From Macropodus opercularis (Eukaryota; Chordata; Actinopteri; Anabantiformes; Osphronemidae), in the NCBI GenBank assembly GCA_030770545.1, contig CM061109.1, positions 16,848,001-16,912,000 on the forward strand: a stretch of DNA of 64,000 nt. Direction: 5' to 3'. This document shows, one piece after another, positions 13,200 through 25,003 of the stretch (position 1 is the first letter of the stretch; every line of letters begins with the position of its first letter). The notes beneath the pieces were generated by a model that was not told where the DNA came from, searched no databases, and saw nothing but the letters and a program-made list of their open reading frames with translations. Made by a program: the position numbers and the translations under genes.

Positions 13200-13480
13200 T
13201 TATTGTGAAACTCGGAAGTTGCGCTTAACCTGGAAGTGTTATTGTAGGAAGTTTTCCGCCAGAACGTCGACACTGATTTAAGGAAGGGGCTATAAGTTAG
13301 GAGACTGAACGGTAAGAGTACGTTGAAACAAAGCAGCAGAAAGCGCTTCTGTCCAGTGATGGGAAGGAAAACTGTCTGCTGCCCGGCTTCGCTAATCTTT
13401 AGCCGTTAGCTGGCCAGCTTGGTGCGAACTTCGCGTTAGCTAGCAGCCGAGCTAATTCAAACACACATGGCGATAAAACT
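13200..13480 (+). promoter_or_regulatory. cwc22: Probable CWC22 promoter and 5'UTR first exon
   Basis: This segment is richer in G+C and CpG than its flanks, with clustered TTAGC/GCTAGC motifs (13395-13455). It lies about 600 bp upstream of the CWC22 start exon, whose acceptor (TTTTTGTCAG, ending 14030) leaves only CT before the ATG. An upstream untranslated exon is therefore required. A possible donor (ACG|GTAAGAG) is near 13311. The exact start site is not determinable here. Confidence 0.45.
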
Positions 13481-14032
13481 GCGTCGCTCCTGCTTTTGTG
13501 GCTACGTGTTTTATTTTCAGTGGCTTAAACTTGTAATCTGGTCATTTGTCCGTATATATAATGGGATCGATGGAGTTAACGGTGTGTCCGGTAGCTCCTG
13601 GTCGTCGAAGTCCGTTAAAAATGATAAACATTATTCTCAATGCTACATAGAACGACGTACAATGACTTTACTTCAGTAAAGTCATCATTTTTTTAGGTAA
13701 TTTATTTATAAAGGGTCTAGTCACTAAAGTATCCAGTCACTGCTTGTATGTAAATGCGCTTTTTGCCGACGTGGTTATTAAACGCGTGTATGTGAGATGA
13801 GACCTTCCACTGGTCTGATAACAGGATTTGGGAAATGCCGTATGTTCCCTAAAGCATTAATCAAAACCATTTCAGTCAGTGACATTTCAGCTCAGTCAAG
13901 TCAAAGGTGGTTTTTGATCTGTTGGTCAAGTTAAATGACATTTCTTGCCTATAGGTTATTGTCTTTGTAGTAGAAATGAGTGTTTGCTGGAGCCTTATTG
14001 TCATAATCATAACGTGTCTGTTTTTGTCAGCT

Positions 14033-17000
14033 ATGGACTCTCCAGACAGAAGTCGAAGTCCCAGTCCTGCTCAGAGAAAACACAGGGGTATGTTTCACCT
14101 GTTGTTATTTTTGTAGCTGTACTGCTAGACACACTTTTAATATTCTTTACTATCTTTGCTTTAAGAACCCTCAGAGGATGAATCCAGTCCTAAAGCAGAC
14201 AAGCCCCAACAGGCCGGTTTGACTGAGAGAAGCCCCAAGGAGAGATCATCCCCTCAGGCCAGTCCTGCGAGCCACAGCCCCTCCGGGAGCTCTTCCTCCA
14301 GCAGCTCTGATGGCAGTAACAGCAGTGATGAGGATGAGCATCAAGGGGCACTGAGGAAGATTCGAAGCAGTGTGGCTCAGATCAAAGTAAGCAAGGAGTA
14401 ATGTGGATGCATATGCAGTGTCATGGAAACATCAAGGTCTTTAGGAGCACTTTGGAGGACTCACTGGAAATGTGAACACTGGGCTTTAGTCTGTCAAAAA
14501 CATGGACATATTTAGTCTGCTGCTCAAATGAATGTATTTAATGATTTGATTTACAAAGGCCACCTTAGGTTTCATGGCTGCAGTATGTTGCTTTGTTGTT
14601 CTAATATTACGTTTACAAGATATACAGTAGCAGTGAAGAAAATACTGTATGGAAGATGCAGGCTGATGATTGACAGACTCGCAAATAGGAGAGAACTGAG
14701 TGCCCATTACTGTCATCCTGAATGTGAACTCCCCAGGTACCCACGGGCTTTTATTTTATGTGACCCTGACCCACACTGACGGTTAGGTTGAATTGGACCT
14801 ACTGTGTTTAGCTACATTTAGGAACTAAGAAGAGCAGCATGTTTTTCTAACCCTTTCTTAGTTTTCTCAGAGGTGTTCATGTTCAAGTCCAGCCTCCGTT
14901 CAAATCAATCTAGATCATTTTAACATGACAACTGGAGGAAAACCTGATGACGATATCTTGGTGTTGTTCCAGAGGTCCAAGTCCAAGGAGCGAGACCGAT
15001 CCGGATCCATTGGACAAAATAGTTCCAGGTCCAGATCAAGAGAAAGAGAGGAGTCGGGAGAAAGAGACAGATCCAGAGGCAGAGACCGATCTGAAGAGAG
15101 AGACCGATCAAGGTCCAGAGGAAGAGACAGGTCCCAAGAGAGAGACAGGTCTAGAGGACGCGACAGATCAAGGTCTAGAGAAAGAGTCAGGTCAAGGTCT
15201 AGGGGACGAGACAGATCCAGGTCTAGAGGACGGGACAGGTCCAGAGATAGAGACCGCTATGACCGAGGACGCCATCCAAGGTAACACAACAGAGACATAT
15301 TGTTATTCCAACTCACTTGACCAGTTGATTAAATAAGCTAGAGTTACTTTCTTAGCATTACTGAACACTTTGGTGGTTGTTGACTGATAGCTTGTGGTTG
15401 ACTACTGGCAAAAGATCACTTCTTTTGCTTGTAATATATTATAGTTTGTCATGTTGAGTTGAGCCCTCATGAACACAATGAAGTAAAAGGCCGCTATGAG
15501 CAGGGCAAGGTTAGATGTACCTTTATTCCAATAATGAGAGGTAAAGTTTTGTTTCTCCTCTTCTGCTCAACCCAGAGATCGCTTTGACAGATGGACCAAT
15601 CGAGATGCACATTCAGATTACAGGAGACGGGGTCGGTCTCCTTCATCTCCAGCTGATAGGGAGCCAGCGGCAGCCAATGAACCGCCAGTCAAAAAGAAGA
15701 AGGAGGAGGTTGATCCAATCCTTACGAGGACCGGAGGAGCCTACATCCCACCCGCCAAGCTACGTTTGATGCAGCAGCAAATCACAGACAAGAGCAGGTA
15801 AAATATGTTTACTCAAACTGATGAGAACTGTGTGGACCAAGCCTAAATCGAAGTGATCATACATCCTCATTCTTTATTTAAACATTTCCATTGGATGTGT
15901 GTGTGTTATATCTGTGCAGCCTGGCCTATCAGAGAATGAGCTGGGAGGCTCTGAAGAAGTCCATCAATGGTTTGATTAACAAAGTCAACGTGTCCAACAT
16001 CGTGAACATCATCCAGGAGCTGCTGCAGGAGAACATCGTCAGGGGCAGGTAAACCAAAAGAAACATCAGCCAACAGCAAACATCTGCCTGGAAATTAAAG
16101 TCATTAAAACATCTAAGGGTTAGTCACTAAAAATTACATCCTCAAAACGTTTTAATGTGATAAGTGATTACTTACTTAACAGGAAACAGTTTGTTTAAGC
16201 TGTTTCAGTAAATGCCCAAACATTGCACTATAGTGCAAGAAGAGCCTTCTAGGCATTCATGGACATTTATAAATGAATATGTTAAAGTTACTGTTAAGTT
16301 TCATTGATTAAAGGGACTTTAATTAAATGGAGAAGCTTTCCTGCTTCAGTGAAGAACCAGCCAAGGGCTATGAGCGGTCTCCCAAACTAATTGACTGCCT
16401 GTCTGTGTGTCTGTCAGAGGTCTGCTGGCTCGCTCAGTGCTTCAGGCTCAAGCAGCGTCTCCGATCTTCACTCATGTCTATGCTGCTGTCGTAGCCATCA
16501 TCAACTCCAAGTTCCCTCAGATTGGAGAACTGATCCTCAAACGTCTCATTCTTAACTTCAGGAGGAGCTATCGCCGCAACCTCAAGGTACCAGTGTGGCG
16601 GCTGATTCCAGGATAAACACAAAATGATTGTAAATGAGACACAGTTGTTTTCATCTATGGTTATGAATTGATTAATAGTACTATAAACACATTTATCCTA
16701 TTTATAAGTAAGAGCATCTGGGATCAGCAGTAGCCCCCATATCTGTAATGATGTATTAAAACCATTCTGTATTTTGTTTTCCAGCAACAGTGCCTCACAG
16801 CCTCAAAGTTTGTGGGTCATCTCATCAACCAGAATGTGGTAGGTCCTGTTGTTGGACTCTCAGGAAGTTTGAGTGATGATTCTCGTCACTAATGATATTT
16901 ACTCCCTTTCTTCTTCGATATCTCACCTCAGGCCCATGAGGTTCTGTGTCTGGAGATGCTTACGCTCCTGCTGGAGCGACCAACTGATGACAGCGTGGAG

Positions 17001-20000
17001 GTCGCCATTGCCTTCTTAAAGGAGTGTGGACTCAAACTGACAGAGGTCTCCCCCAGAGGAATTAACGGTATATTACTTTTGTTTAGAGATGTATTCACTC
17101 CCCTTTACTCCTACTTTGGGAAAATCCCTGAGCTTCTCACACCTAGGTTTGGTAGCTTGTTCCATTCTCCCTGGCAGATCCTCTCAGCTCATTAAATTTG
17201 CATGGAGATTATGCGATTTGTCAGGTCTCCTCCCTGAAATTGAATGAGAGGGATAAGCCAAAACAGAGTGTTTAAAGGGCAACTGGACATGCTAAAATGA
17301 TCATATGGTGATTAAAAGGGAGCCTCTCTTTTCAGCCATATTTGAGCGTCTCAGGAACATCCTCCATGAGTCGTCTATCGATAAGAGGGTCCAGTACATG
17401 ATTGAGGTGATGTTTGCCATAAGGAAGGACGGCTTCAAAGACCATCCAGTGATCCCAGAGGGATTGGACCTAGTGGATGAGGAAGACCAGTTTACTCACA
17501 TGCTACCTCTGGAGGATGAGTACAACACTGAGGACATCCTCAGTAAGAGCCAGAGAGAGAGAATTAGTAGTTACTGTTATTGTTAACGCTATAGATTTCC
17601 TACTAAACTTTTTTTTTTTTTTTTAACGCAGATGTGTTTAAGATGGACCCTGATTTCCTGGAGAACGAGGAGAAATACAAAACCATAAAAAGAGGTGAGA
17701 ATGTGCACCTCTTCACACCCGAACTGTCCAATCAGCTGCTACCTCCTTGACTGTTTAACCGATCAGGTGTCACCTCCTCCTGTCAGATATCCTGGATGAG
17801 GGCAGCAGCGATTCAGGGGAGGACGGAGATGGCAGCGATGATGATGAAGAGGGGGAAGAAGAGAATGAAGAAGAGGCAGAAGGTGAGACTGATGAGTTGA
17901 CCTGCTGAACATGCAAATGTTTTGTTTCATAGTTAAAGGGACGCCGTGTTTTTCTGCCTGTGGTTATTAAGTCATTCATTTAATGCATAGAAATATTCAT
18001 TAGCAACTGTCAATGCACAGAGCAGCAGAGAAGGAAAATACATTTCTATCTAAATTTCTGAAGTATTTTAACATCATGGTATATTACCCCTTCCAATTGT
18101 GTATCATGTTGAGTATTTAGATATTGTTTGTTAGATTTATATGAAACAGTCTCTCTCTCTCTCTCTGTCTCAGATGAGAAAGTCACCATCTTTGATAAGA
18201 CGGAAGTCAACCTGGTCGCCTTTAGAAGAACCATCTACCTCGCTATACAGTCCAGGTACAGACCGACACCCTGTGACCTAATGCACCCCCCGTGTCCCAT
18301 GTTCCTCCAGGTTTATTAGCCTGTCAGGTGCAGCATGTTGTTCGTGTGCTTTTCATGTTGATTAGCTCACCCCACCCACCTCCACATGTGAAATAAAATT
18401 CACACAACGCAGTTGTCTCTCAGGGTGTTCAGTTATTTACAGCTCCTGCTATATTTAATAGACTGGGACGGTATTTAAAGCTGAGTGTGTTTGTAGCCTG
18501 GTTACCATGGTTTCTGCAATAAAGATTTCACAGGTTTTGAGCACAGGAAAAAATACAGTTTCACACAAACCCTCGCTCATACACTGACGCACACAACTGA
18601 CTTACTGAGTGAGTTATTGTTTGTTTCTGTAGTTTGGACTTTGAGGAGTGTGCTCATAAACTGATCAAGATGGACTTTCCTGACAGCCAGACGGTGAGTT
18701 TACATTCTCAGTTGTCGAAACTCGCACAATGCACAATCCTCACCATGATGACATGGAAACAAAGGCACAATCCTAGTTTTGTTTTGCTATGTCATCCTAG
18801 TATTGAAAGTAATAGGGTTTATCTGACTGTGGGTTTCCCTGTGATAATGTAGTTTGGTGTTTGTGTGAACAGAAGGAGCTGTGCAACATGATCCTGGACT
18901 GCTGCGCTCAACAGAGAACCTATGAAAAGTTCTTCGGTCTCCTTGCCGGGGTGAGACACAATTTAAATCGTTTGTGTGGGTCCTAATTCAGTCAATAGTG
19001 GTTTAACACAGTAAGTCGCACATGATCAAGTTTAGATTAGTTTGTTGAGCCACTGCAAAGTTAAATATGAAGTTCAACTGAACTACATGTAATCAGTTTG
19101 AGCCCAACAACTCAAATTCACTTGTTAACCTATGCTTGTGCTCTTTTGTGTGTAGAGGTTTTGCCTGCTGAAGAAGGAGTACATGGAGAGTTTTGAGGGG
19201 ATTTTCGCAGAGCAGTACGACACAATCCACAGACTGGAGACCAACAAACTGAGGAACGTGGCCCGACTCTTTGCTCACCTGCTTTATACAGACTCTGTTC
19301 CCTGGAGTGTAAGAACACACACACAAACATCTGTAATTCAGCCTAAATAGACCATAAGATGTCATTAATGCACTGAACCAAGTGTTTTACTTAATCAGGT
19401 GTTGGAGTGTATCAGAATGAGTGAGGAGACCACAACCTCATCCAGTAGGATCTTTGTCAAGATCCTGTTCCAGGAGCTCTGTGCCTACATGGGCCTCCCC
19501 AAACTCAATCAGAGGCTCAAAGACCAGTACGTCTGAATCTCTGTCACACAGTATTTAAAAAAACAAACCAAAAAAAAACCAGCTGTGATTGTCTGATGAT
19601 GAATGAGTCGTAAAATGTATTGAGCTGTGTTCTCTGCGTTTCAGGACTCTGCAGCCGTTCTTCGAAGGTCTGTTTCCTCGCGATAATCCCAGAAACACCC
19701 GCTTTGCCATCAACTTCTTCACCTCTATTGGACTGGGAGGACTTACGTAAGTCGCATGAGCACAGAATATGACAAGTTCTGTCATGTGAAATCACCTGCT
19801 TATCAGTCCAGCGTAGGACAGCATAACACACACTTGCTTCTCTATCAGGGATGAGTTGAGGGAACATTTGAAGAATGCGCCGAAGATGATCATGACTCAG
19901 AACCAGGAAGTGGAGTCCTCTGACTCGTCCTCCTCATCCTCATCCTCGTCTGAGTCCTCTTCATCAGATTCCTCCAGCGACTCAGATTCAGACTCCTCAG

Positions 20001-20656
20001 ACTCTTCCTCCAGCAGCAGCAGCTCAGGTAATGTTCTGTTAATCAGACTTTGATGTGATCCTGTAGTCAGTCCTTGACCTTCCTGCATCATTGACTGGCT
20101 AATTTCTGTTGCAATTTGTGCATCGGCGTTGCCTTGAAGTAGAATCACTCTTATGGATGAGAAGTTAATTGCTTAATTTCTTTGTTCCTCAGATTCAGAC
20201 ACCAAACACAGGAAGAGGAAGAAGAGAAAAGACGAAGGTGAGGAAAAGAAAAAGCGAGAGAAGAGCAAGAACAAACACTCGGACAAGAAGCAAGCCAGAC
20301 GAAAGAAACGCGATGATGAAGATGACAGTGACGACGCAAAGCAGGCGAGAAAGGAAGGCAAAGGACGTACACGTGAGGTTGAGGACCGCGAGCGTGCACG
20401 TGAGGGCGCCCGTCGAAGCAGACGGGATGAAAGAGGGGAGGAGGAGCAGGACGAGGAAAGGAGAAGAAAAACGGACATTCAAGGCAGACAAAGGGACGGG
20501 GAGAGGGAACGAGACAGAGGGAGGGAACGAGACAGTGAGCGAGTGAGGGAGAGAGAGAATGAGGATAAGAGGGACAGGGAGCGAGAGAATCAGAGGGAGA
20601 GAGAGAGAAATAAAGAGAACAGAGACAGGAACCGAGAGGAGAGGAGGAGGAGATAA
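14033..20656 (+). CDS. cwc22: CWC22, spliceosome-associated MIF4G/MA3 protein that recruits eIF4A3 for exon-junction-complex loading
   Basis: Nineteen exons: 14033-14087, 14166-14386, 14973-15280, 15576-15797, 15920-16048, 16418-16586, 16785-16838, 16932-17067, 17336-17542, 17632-17694, 17787-17882, 18174-18255, 18633-18693, 18873-18950, 19156-19308, 19399-19526, 19645-19746, 19849-20027, 20193-20656. They give 968 aa (human about 908). Order: Ser-rich N-terminus containing SSVAQIK; Arg/Asp/Ser repeats (about 93-195); the conserved DPILTRTGGAYIPPAKLR segment; MIF4G domain (about 270-460) with the LINKVN motif that in human CWC22 contacts eIF4A3; acidic linker; MA3 domain (about 555-675, from KVTIFDKTEVNLVAFRRTIY); TSIGLGGLTDELREHLKN; a Ser/Asp tract; and an Arg/Glu/Asp-rich basic tail. 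Nuclear, in the spliceosome. The start is the first in-frame ATG, two bases after the splice acceptor. Identity is secure from near-verbatim conservation of the core. Confidence 0.97.
15058..15270 (+). repeat. cwc22: Intragenic RS/RD coding repeat in CWC22
   Basis: Within the third coding exon, imperfect 12- to 18-bp units related to AGAGACAGATCCAGAGG encode iterated RDRSRGRDRS-like peptides. Arg-Ser-rich N-terminal regions are normal in splicing factors. The DNA-level periodicity suggests expansion by local duplication. Confidence 0.8.
19910..20027 (+). repeat. cwc22: Ser/Asp-rich coding tract in CWC22
   Basis: TCC/TCA/TCG/AGC codons with interspersed GAC/GAT/GAG encode a polyserine-acidic stretch of about 38 residues after the MA3 region. 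Human CWC22 has a comparable Ser/Asp/Glu tract at the same place, so this is family-typical and not an anomaly. Confidence 0.85.
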
Positions 20657-20849
20657 GAGTCTTCATCCCTCCGTCCAGAGGTAGAAGTGATGGACTGACA
20701 GAATAGAGAATCTTTCCCTTCATTCATTCATGTCTTCATTACCTCATCCTGTCACTGTGGTGTCTGGGATTTGGGTCCTCTCTCTCCTCTTTTGCTCTCT
20801 GTATTTTCTATTGTTGATCTATGTTGTGAATGAAATGAGGAAAAAAACA

Positions 20850-20855
20850 ATTAAA
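20850..20855 (+). terminator. CWC22 polyadenylation signal (ATTAAA)
   Basis: ATTAAA lies about 195 bp after the CWC22 stop codon and is followed within 35 bp by a T/GT-rich element (GTTACTTTAGATGTTTTTTAATCTG). It is the first acceptable signal, implying a short 3'UTR. Confidence 0.6.
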
Positions 20856-20899
20856 GTTACTTTAGATGTTTTTTAATCTGCTTCTCTTTCCACTGTTTC

Positions 20900-22840
20900 C
20901 AGATCACAACGATTTTATTTTACTTTTTGTCTTTAGACATAAGGTGCTGCTGGTCACCAGAAAAATATTGTAATAACTTGTTTACTGTATGTAAATCTTC
21001 TAGGAAGTGAGCTCATGAAACACTTTATGAAGCAATGACTAGTTCAAAACAATACAATTTAAACGGGATGGCACAAAATGGAAAAAAATCACAGTCCACA
21101 ATCTGAGTAAAAGCAAAGTTACTTCTGTGACACAGGGGAAGCAGAGAGTGACTGATGTGATGGTAGTTAAAAAAATGAGAAATTACTCTTATTTGTCCAT
21201 CTCAGGTTTACTTATATTGGCGAACCTATACCTCCTGGTGTATCTGGCCTGTCACCATGTTCATTTAACAAAAGGTCTGTAAATGTAAAAACATAAATTA
21301 TATGACTGTAATTACTAAAGTATTTAGACTCTGCTCAGCAAGTGGCTCAAAAACTTTGCACCAAACTGGAGTCATCGGTTATAAATTGTGTGTTTTTGTT
21401 TTTGTCTCTGCTTCTCATCAGGTTTGTGTAGTAGTTTCACAGTGTCTACCAGCTCTCAACACGCTCTTTCATGGTTAAATCCCTGTACAACCTTGATGCG
21501 ATGCTCAAGGTGAGAGGGGAAATGCGGCGTGTGTAAGTGTGTCAGTGCGGTGCTGGGTTGTAATTGGCTGGATGTCCCGAGCAGGAGAGCAGGCAGATTG
21601 GTTTGCTGCGGCAGCAAACGTACGAACAGACCCACTGGGAGCTGCAAAGAATTCTGGGAGGCACATCGTGGACCTTGTTGAAAAAGAGGGGAGAGTGAAA
21701 AGTAGGTAAATAAAAACTCGGGGTCATCAAGACGATTGGGAATCATTTCTTCCAATTTATTTATTTATATCAATAAAACTCTGCTCACCAATATAGAACA
21801 GGTATGTGTTGTGTAGCAACAATAAAACTTGCCAAATTTAATATCTGCTGATATGAACATTTTTAGGTGATGTGGGTTGACGTAAACACACTTCAACCTT
21901 CTGTTGCAAACAAACATTGGGATAATTTCCCCAACTTGTCAGTGGAACAATCTCATTGTTAATTTCAATATTTTTCTTTGACTAAAACATTTTTGTCCTT
22001 TAAAGAGAATGTGAGAGGTTTCCCATCATGCCCTGCGTTGGTTAGTGCGTCTGTTCCTGAGCTTTGGAGAGAGGCAGGCAGAAATGTCTTGCTCATGGGC
22101 AAGTGGTGTGAAATGCCTCAGCTGGCTGTCATCTGCACACCTGCTGTGTCTGCCTCACTTTGCTCATGAACAACTGAAACAGGAACCGGTGGCTCAGTGT
22201 GGCACTGATACAGCTTCTGGGTTGACTTCATGGGTTGTTTTGGTTTTAGTTTGATAACCATATTCAACTCAGGTTAAACTGTGACTGGTTGTCACTGTTT
22301 TATTCTTTATTTTTTTAATTTAGCGCTGTCAGTTTTTAAAAATGTGTCATTTGTACTGAGCTGTTAAAAACAGAAAGTTAACTGCATGTATTAGTTCAGG
22401 TGAACTAACAGCGCGATCAGAGGGAAACTGCTCAACTGCTATTTCTGTTCTTGGTGAAGGAAACCTTTTAATCCGACACCTGGTGACGTCATGGACAGGT
22501 GAGTTGACAGTGAATACAGAAAGGAGATTCTGTGTGTTGCTGCCAATATCTGCTGTTTTAAAATAGCCTCCATCTGTTTATTTATTTATTTATTTTTTGC
22601 TAACAACAAAATCTGGAAACGAATCAGTCAAAATCCGCTGCGAGCGCACGCGCGCGCGCGCACACACACACGGTTGTGATTCTTGGATAAATTTCTTGGA
22701 GACTTACCATAAACGCATTTTCAGGTGTATGTTAACTTTAGATTCGTCTAAACACGCTCGGGTAACAAGCTGGTATCAGGATTTCAAATTCATCCAATTC
22801 CAATTATTTATTTGTACAGGATCCACTTAAAGCCTCTCTC
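20900..22840. other. Intergenic region CWC22-ZNF385B, no gene seen
   Basis: About 1.9 kb of AT-rich sequence. It contains a 9-bp-arm palindrome at 21601-21619 (GTTTGCTGC/G/GCAGCAAAC), a (TTTA)n run near 22576-22596, and alternating CG/CA purine-pyrimidine sequence at about 22645-22671. A 99-codon antisense open frame (21456-21755) is not recognisable. The right end grades into the ZNF385B promoter. Confidence 0.6.
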
Positions 22841-23110
22841 GCTGTGTGCGTGGCGCATGCGCACTCCCGCCGCCCAGCCGTCTGCACGGCGCGCTGCTCT
22901 CCGTTGCTCCCCGCATTTCCACGGAGTTGATCCGCGTCCTGACTGGCCGTGATGGATGGATGGATGGATGATCGGTGACTGATCCCGACCGTCACTGCTG
23001 ATCAGCTATTGATCATTGATCGGCGACTGCAGAGTGTGTGCGCGGAGTTGAGCGCGTCAGACCAACAGGACAATACTTTCTTCATCCATCCATCACCTTC
23101 TGGTTCTCCG
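22840..23110 (+). promoter_or_regulatory. znf385b: CpG-rich promoter and noncoding first exon of ZNF385B
   Basis: A CpG-dense block contains the NRF1-type palindrome GCGCATGCGC at 22853-22862. It ends in a strong donor, TTCTCCG|GTAAGT, at 23110/23111, followed by a pyrimidine-rich intron start. No convincing coding frame crosses the donor. The first coding exon of ZNF385B (acceptor ending 32970) has only GG before its ATG, so it needs an upstream noncoding exon, and this is the best candidate. Assignment to ZNF385B is by position and strand, not by transcript evidence. Confidence 0.55.
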
Positions 23111-24486
23111 GTAAGTCACCTTCCTCCTCCTCCTCCTCCTGTTCTTTTCTTTTTTCCTCCTCTTTCTCGTCTGTCTTGTGTCTGTTGTTTGGTTATGAAA
23201 CGAAGCAGCATCGCAGTGTTTTAACCACAAACATCAGCAGGTCCGCGTCTCTTCCAGGCTCAGGCACTTTTCAATGGATAAACCATTTATTTTACTTTCC
23301 CCGTGTCTCTGTGGTGAAGGTACTGTAGCCTACATTCAGACATTTCACTTGAGTAAAAGTAGAACAAATAGTAGAAGCCTTTGAAGGTAGAAGCCACACT
23401 GGTAAAAGCTGAAGCACTGAAGCATGAGGCTACGTAGACCTGCGCTAATGGCCAATGAGTCCATGTCATAATTAGATTCTCATGCTACTCCACTTTTGAA
23501 TAGTTGGTTGAAATTAAGCTTTTTTTCACTGATTCATTTTGAATCTGCTGATTATTTCCGTGACCATTCATTTATAAGTTTAGACATGAAATATAATAAC
23601 ATTTAAAAAAATTCAACCAACACAATAAGTTTAAGCTGATCCAACAGAACCGTCGTGATCTGTCATGTTTTTAATGAACACACCTGTTAAACGGAAACTG
23701 CTCCATTTCAGCTAAATGTATAGTAAAACGTTCTCATTGTTGTCAAGACTTTTTAGTTTAACTTTAGAGTTTTCAAGCAAAAATACCAAACGTCAGCGTG
23801 TGCTGCATTTCCGTCAGTGAATGTTTCTGACGTTTTATTTTTATTATAATTAGGCTAAATGAAAGGAGTGTCTGCTTGGCTCTCTGTTGTAGTTTATCTT
23901 AACACAATGAATGGTTTAGATGGAGCAGATTTACAGACTGTGTATAAGTTATTAGCTAAAGACACAAAAAACTGCAATCACAAAAAAAAAAATCGACAAC
24001 TGAGCAGACCGTATAATCTCGTGTGTGTTGAACACGCTTCATTATTGTCAGATAATCCCTTACAAAGCTCACACATGCACACACACACCGTCCCAATCAT
24101 CCACAGCTGTCTCTCTCTCTCTCTCGCTCGCTCGCTCCCTGTCAGGAACATGTTGTTAATTTTCACATAAGTGACAGTTTGACAGACAGTCTGTGTTCGT
24201 CTGTGGACACGTGACTGTAGACTGAAACGTGGGTCGCACATTTTTCCTGCCTGCATTTACCAACCAGATGCCGACGTGAACATGGAAACAGGTTCTGTTT
24301 ACTGTCATCAGCCTTTTTGTTCATACTGTCAATGAGCTGGTAAACGTTCATGTAATGTGGGACGTGGAACAAACAGCAGACGTGATCATTTACATTTTAA
24401 AGGACCAGTTGTGAGGTACTTCTATTATTTCCATACTTCATTCCCAGACATTTACACAAAGACAGCATTTACAGGAAGAAGACCTG

Positions 24487-25003
24487 CCCTGCCCTACCCT
24501 TCCTTGCCCTGCCCTACCCTTCCCCACCGTACCCTACCCTGCCCTTCCCTACCCTTCCCTATCCTTCCCTATCCTTCCCTGCCCTGCCCTGCCCTTCCCT
24601 ACCCTACCCTGCCCTGCCCTGCCCTACCCTACCCTACCCTTCCCTTCCCTGCCCTGCCCTGCCCTGCCCTGCCCTGCCCTGCCCTGCCCTACCCTTCCCT
24701 TCCCTGCCCTGCCCTACCCTGCCCTACCCTTCCTTGCCCTGCCCTACCCTTCCCTACCGTACCCTACCCTTCCCTATCCTTCCCTATCCTTCCCTGCCCT
24801 GCCCTTCCCTACCCTACCCTGCCCTGCCCTGCCCTGCCCTGCCCTGCCCTACCCTACCCTACCCTTCCCTTCCCTGCCCTGCCCTGCCCTACCCTTCCCT
24901 GCCCTGCCCTACCCTACCCTACCCTACCCTACCCTACCCTACCCTTCCCTGCCCTACCCTTCCCTTCCCTGCCCTACCCTACCCTACCCTGCCCTGCCCT
25001 ACC
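24487..25003 (+). repeat. CCCTR/CCCTT pentanucleotide satellite array
   Basis: About 515 bp made almost entirely of CCCTG, CCCTA and CCCTT units. Higher-order structure is visible: a 30-bp-plus block starting TCCTTGCCCTGCCCTACCCT at 24501 recurs at 24731 (offset 230 bp), with the same following order of variant units. The complementary strand has regular GGG runs separated by two bases, which favours G-quadruplexes. The 222-codon open frame across it (Pro/Leu/Ala/Tyr only) is a composition artefact. Confidence 0.95.

Noticed and set aside
20151..20723. 190-codon antisense open frame
   Set aside because: Mirror of the purine-rich Arg/Glu/Asp tail of CWC22. Absence of stops is compositional.
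24487..25003. Interstitial telomeric repeat
   Set aside because: The unit is CCCTR/CCCTT (5 bp), not CCCTAA (6 bp).
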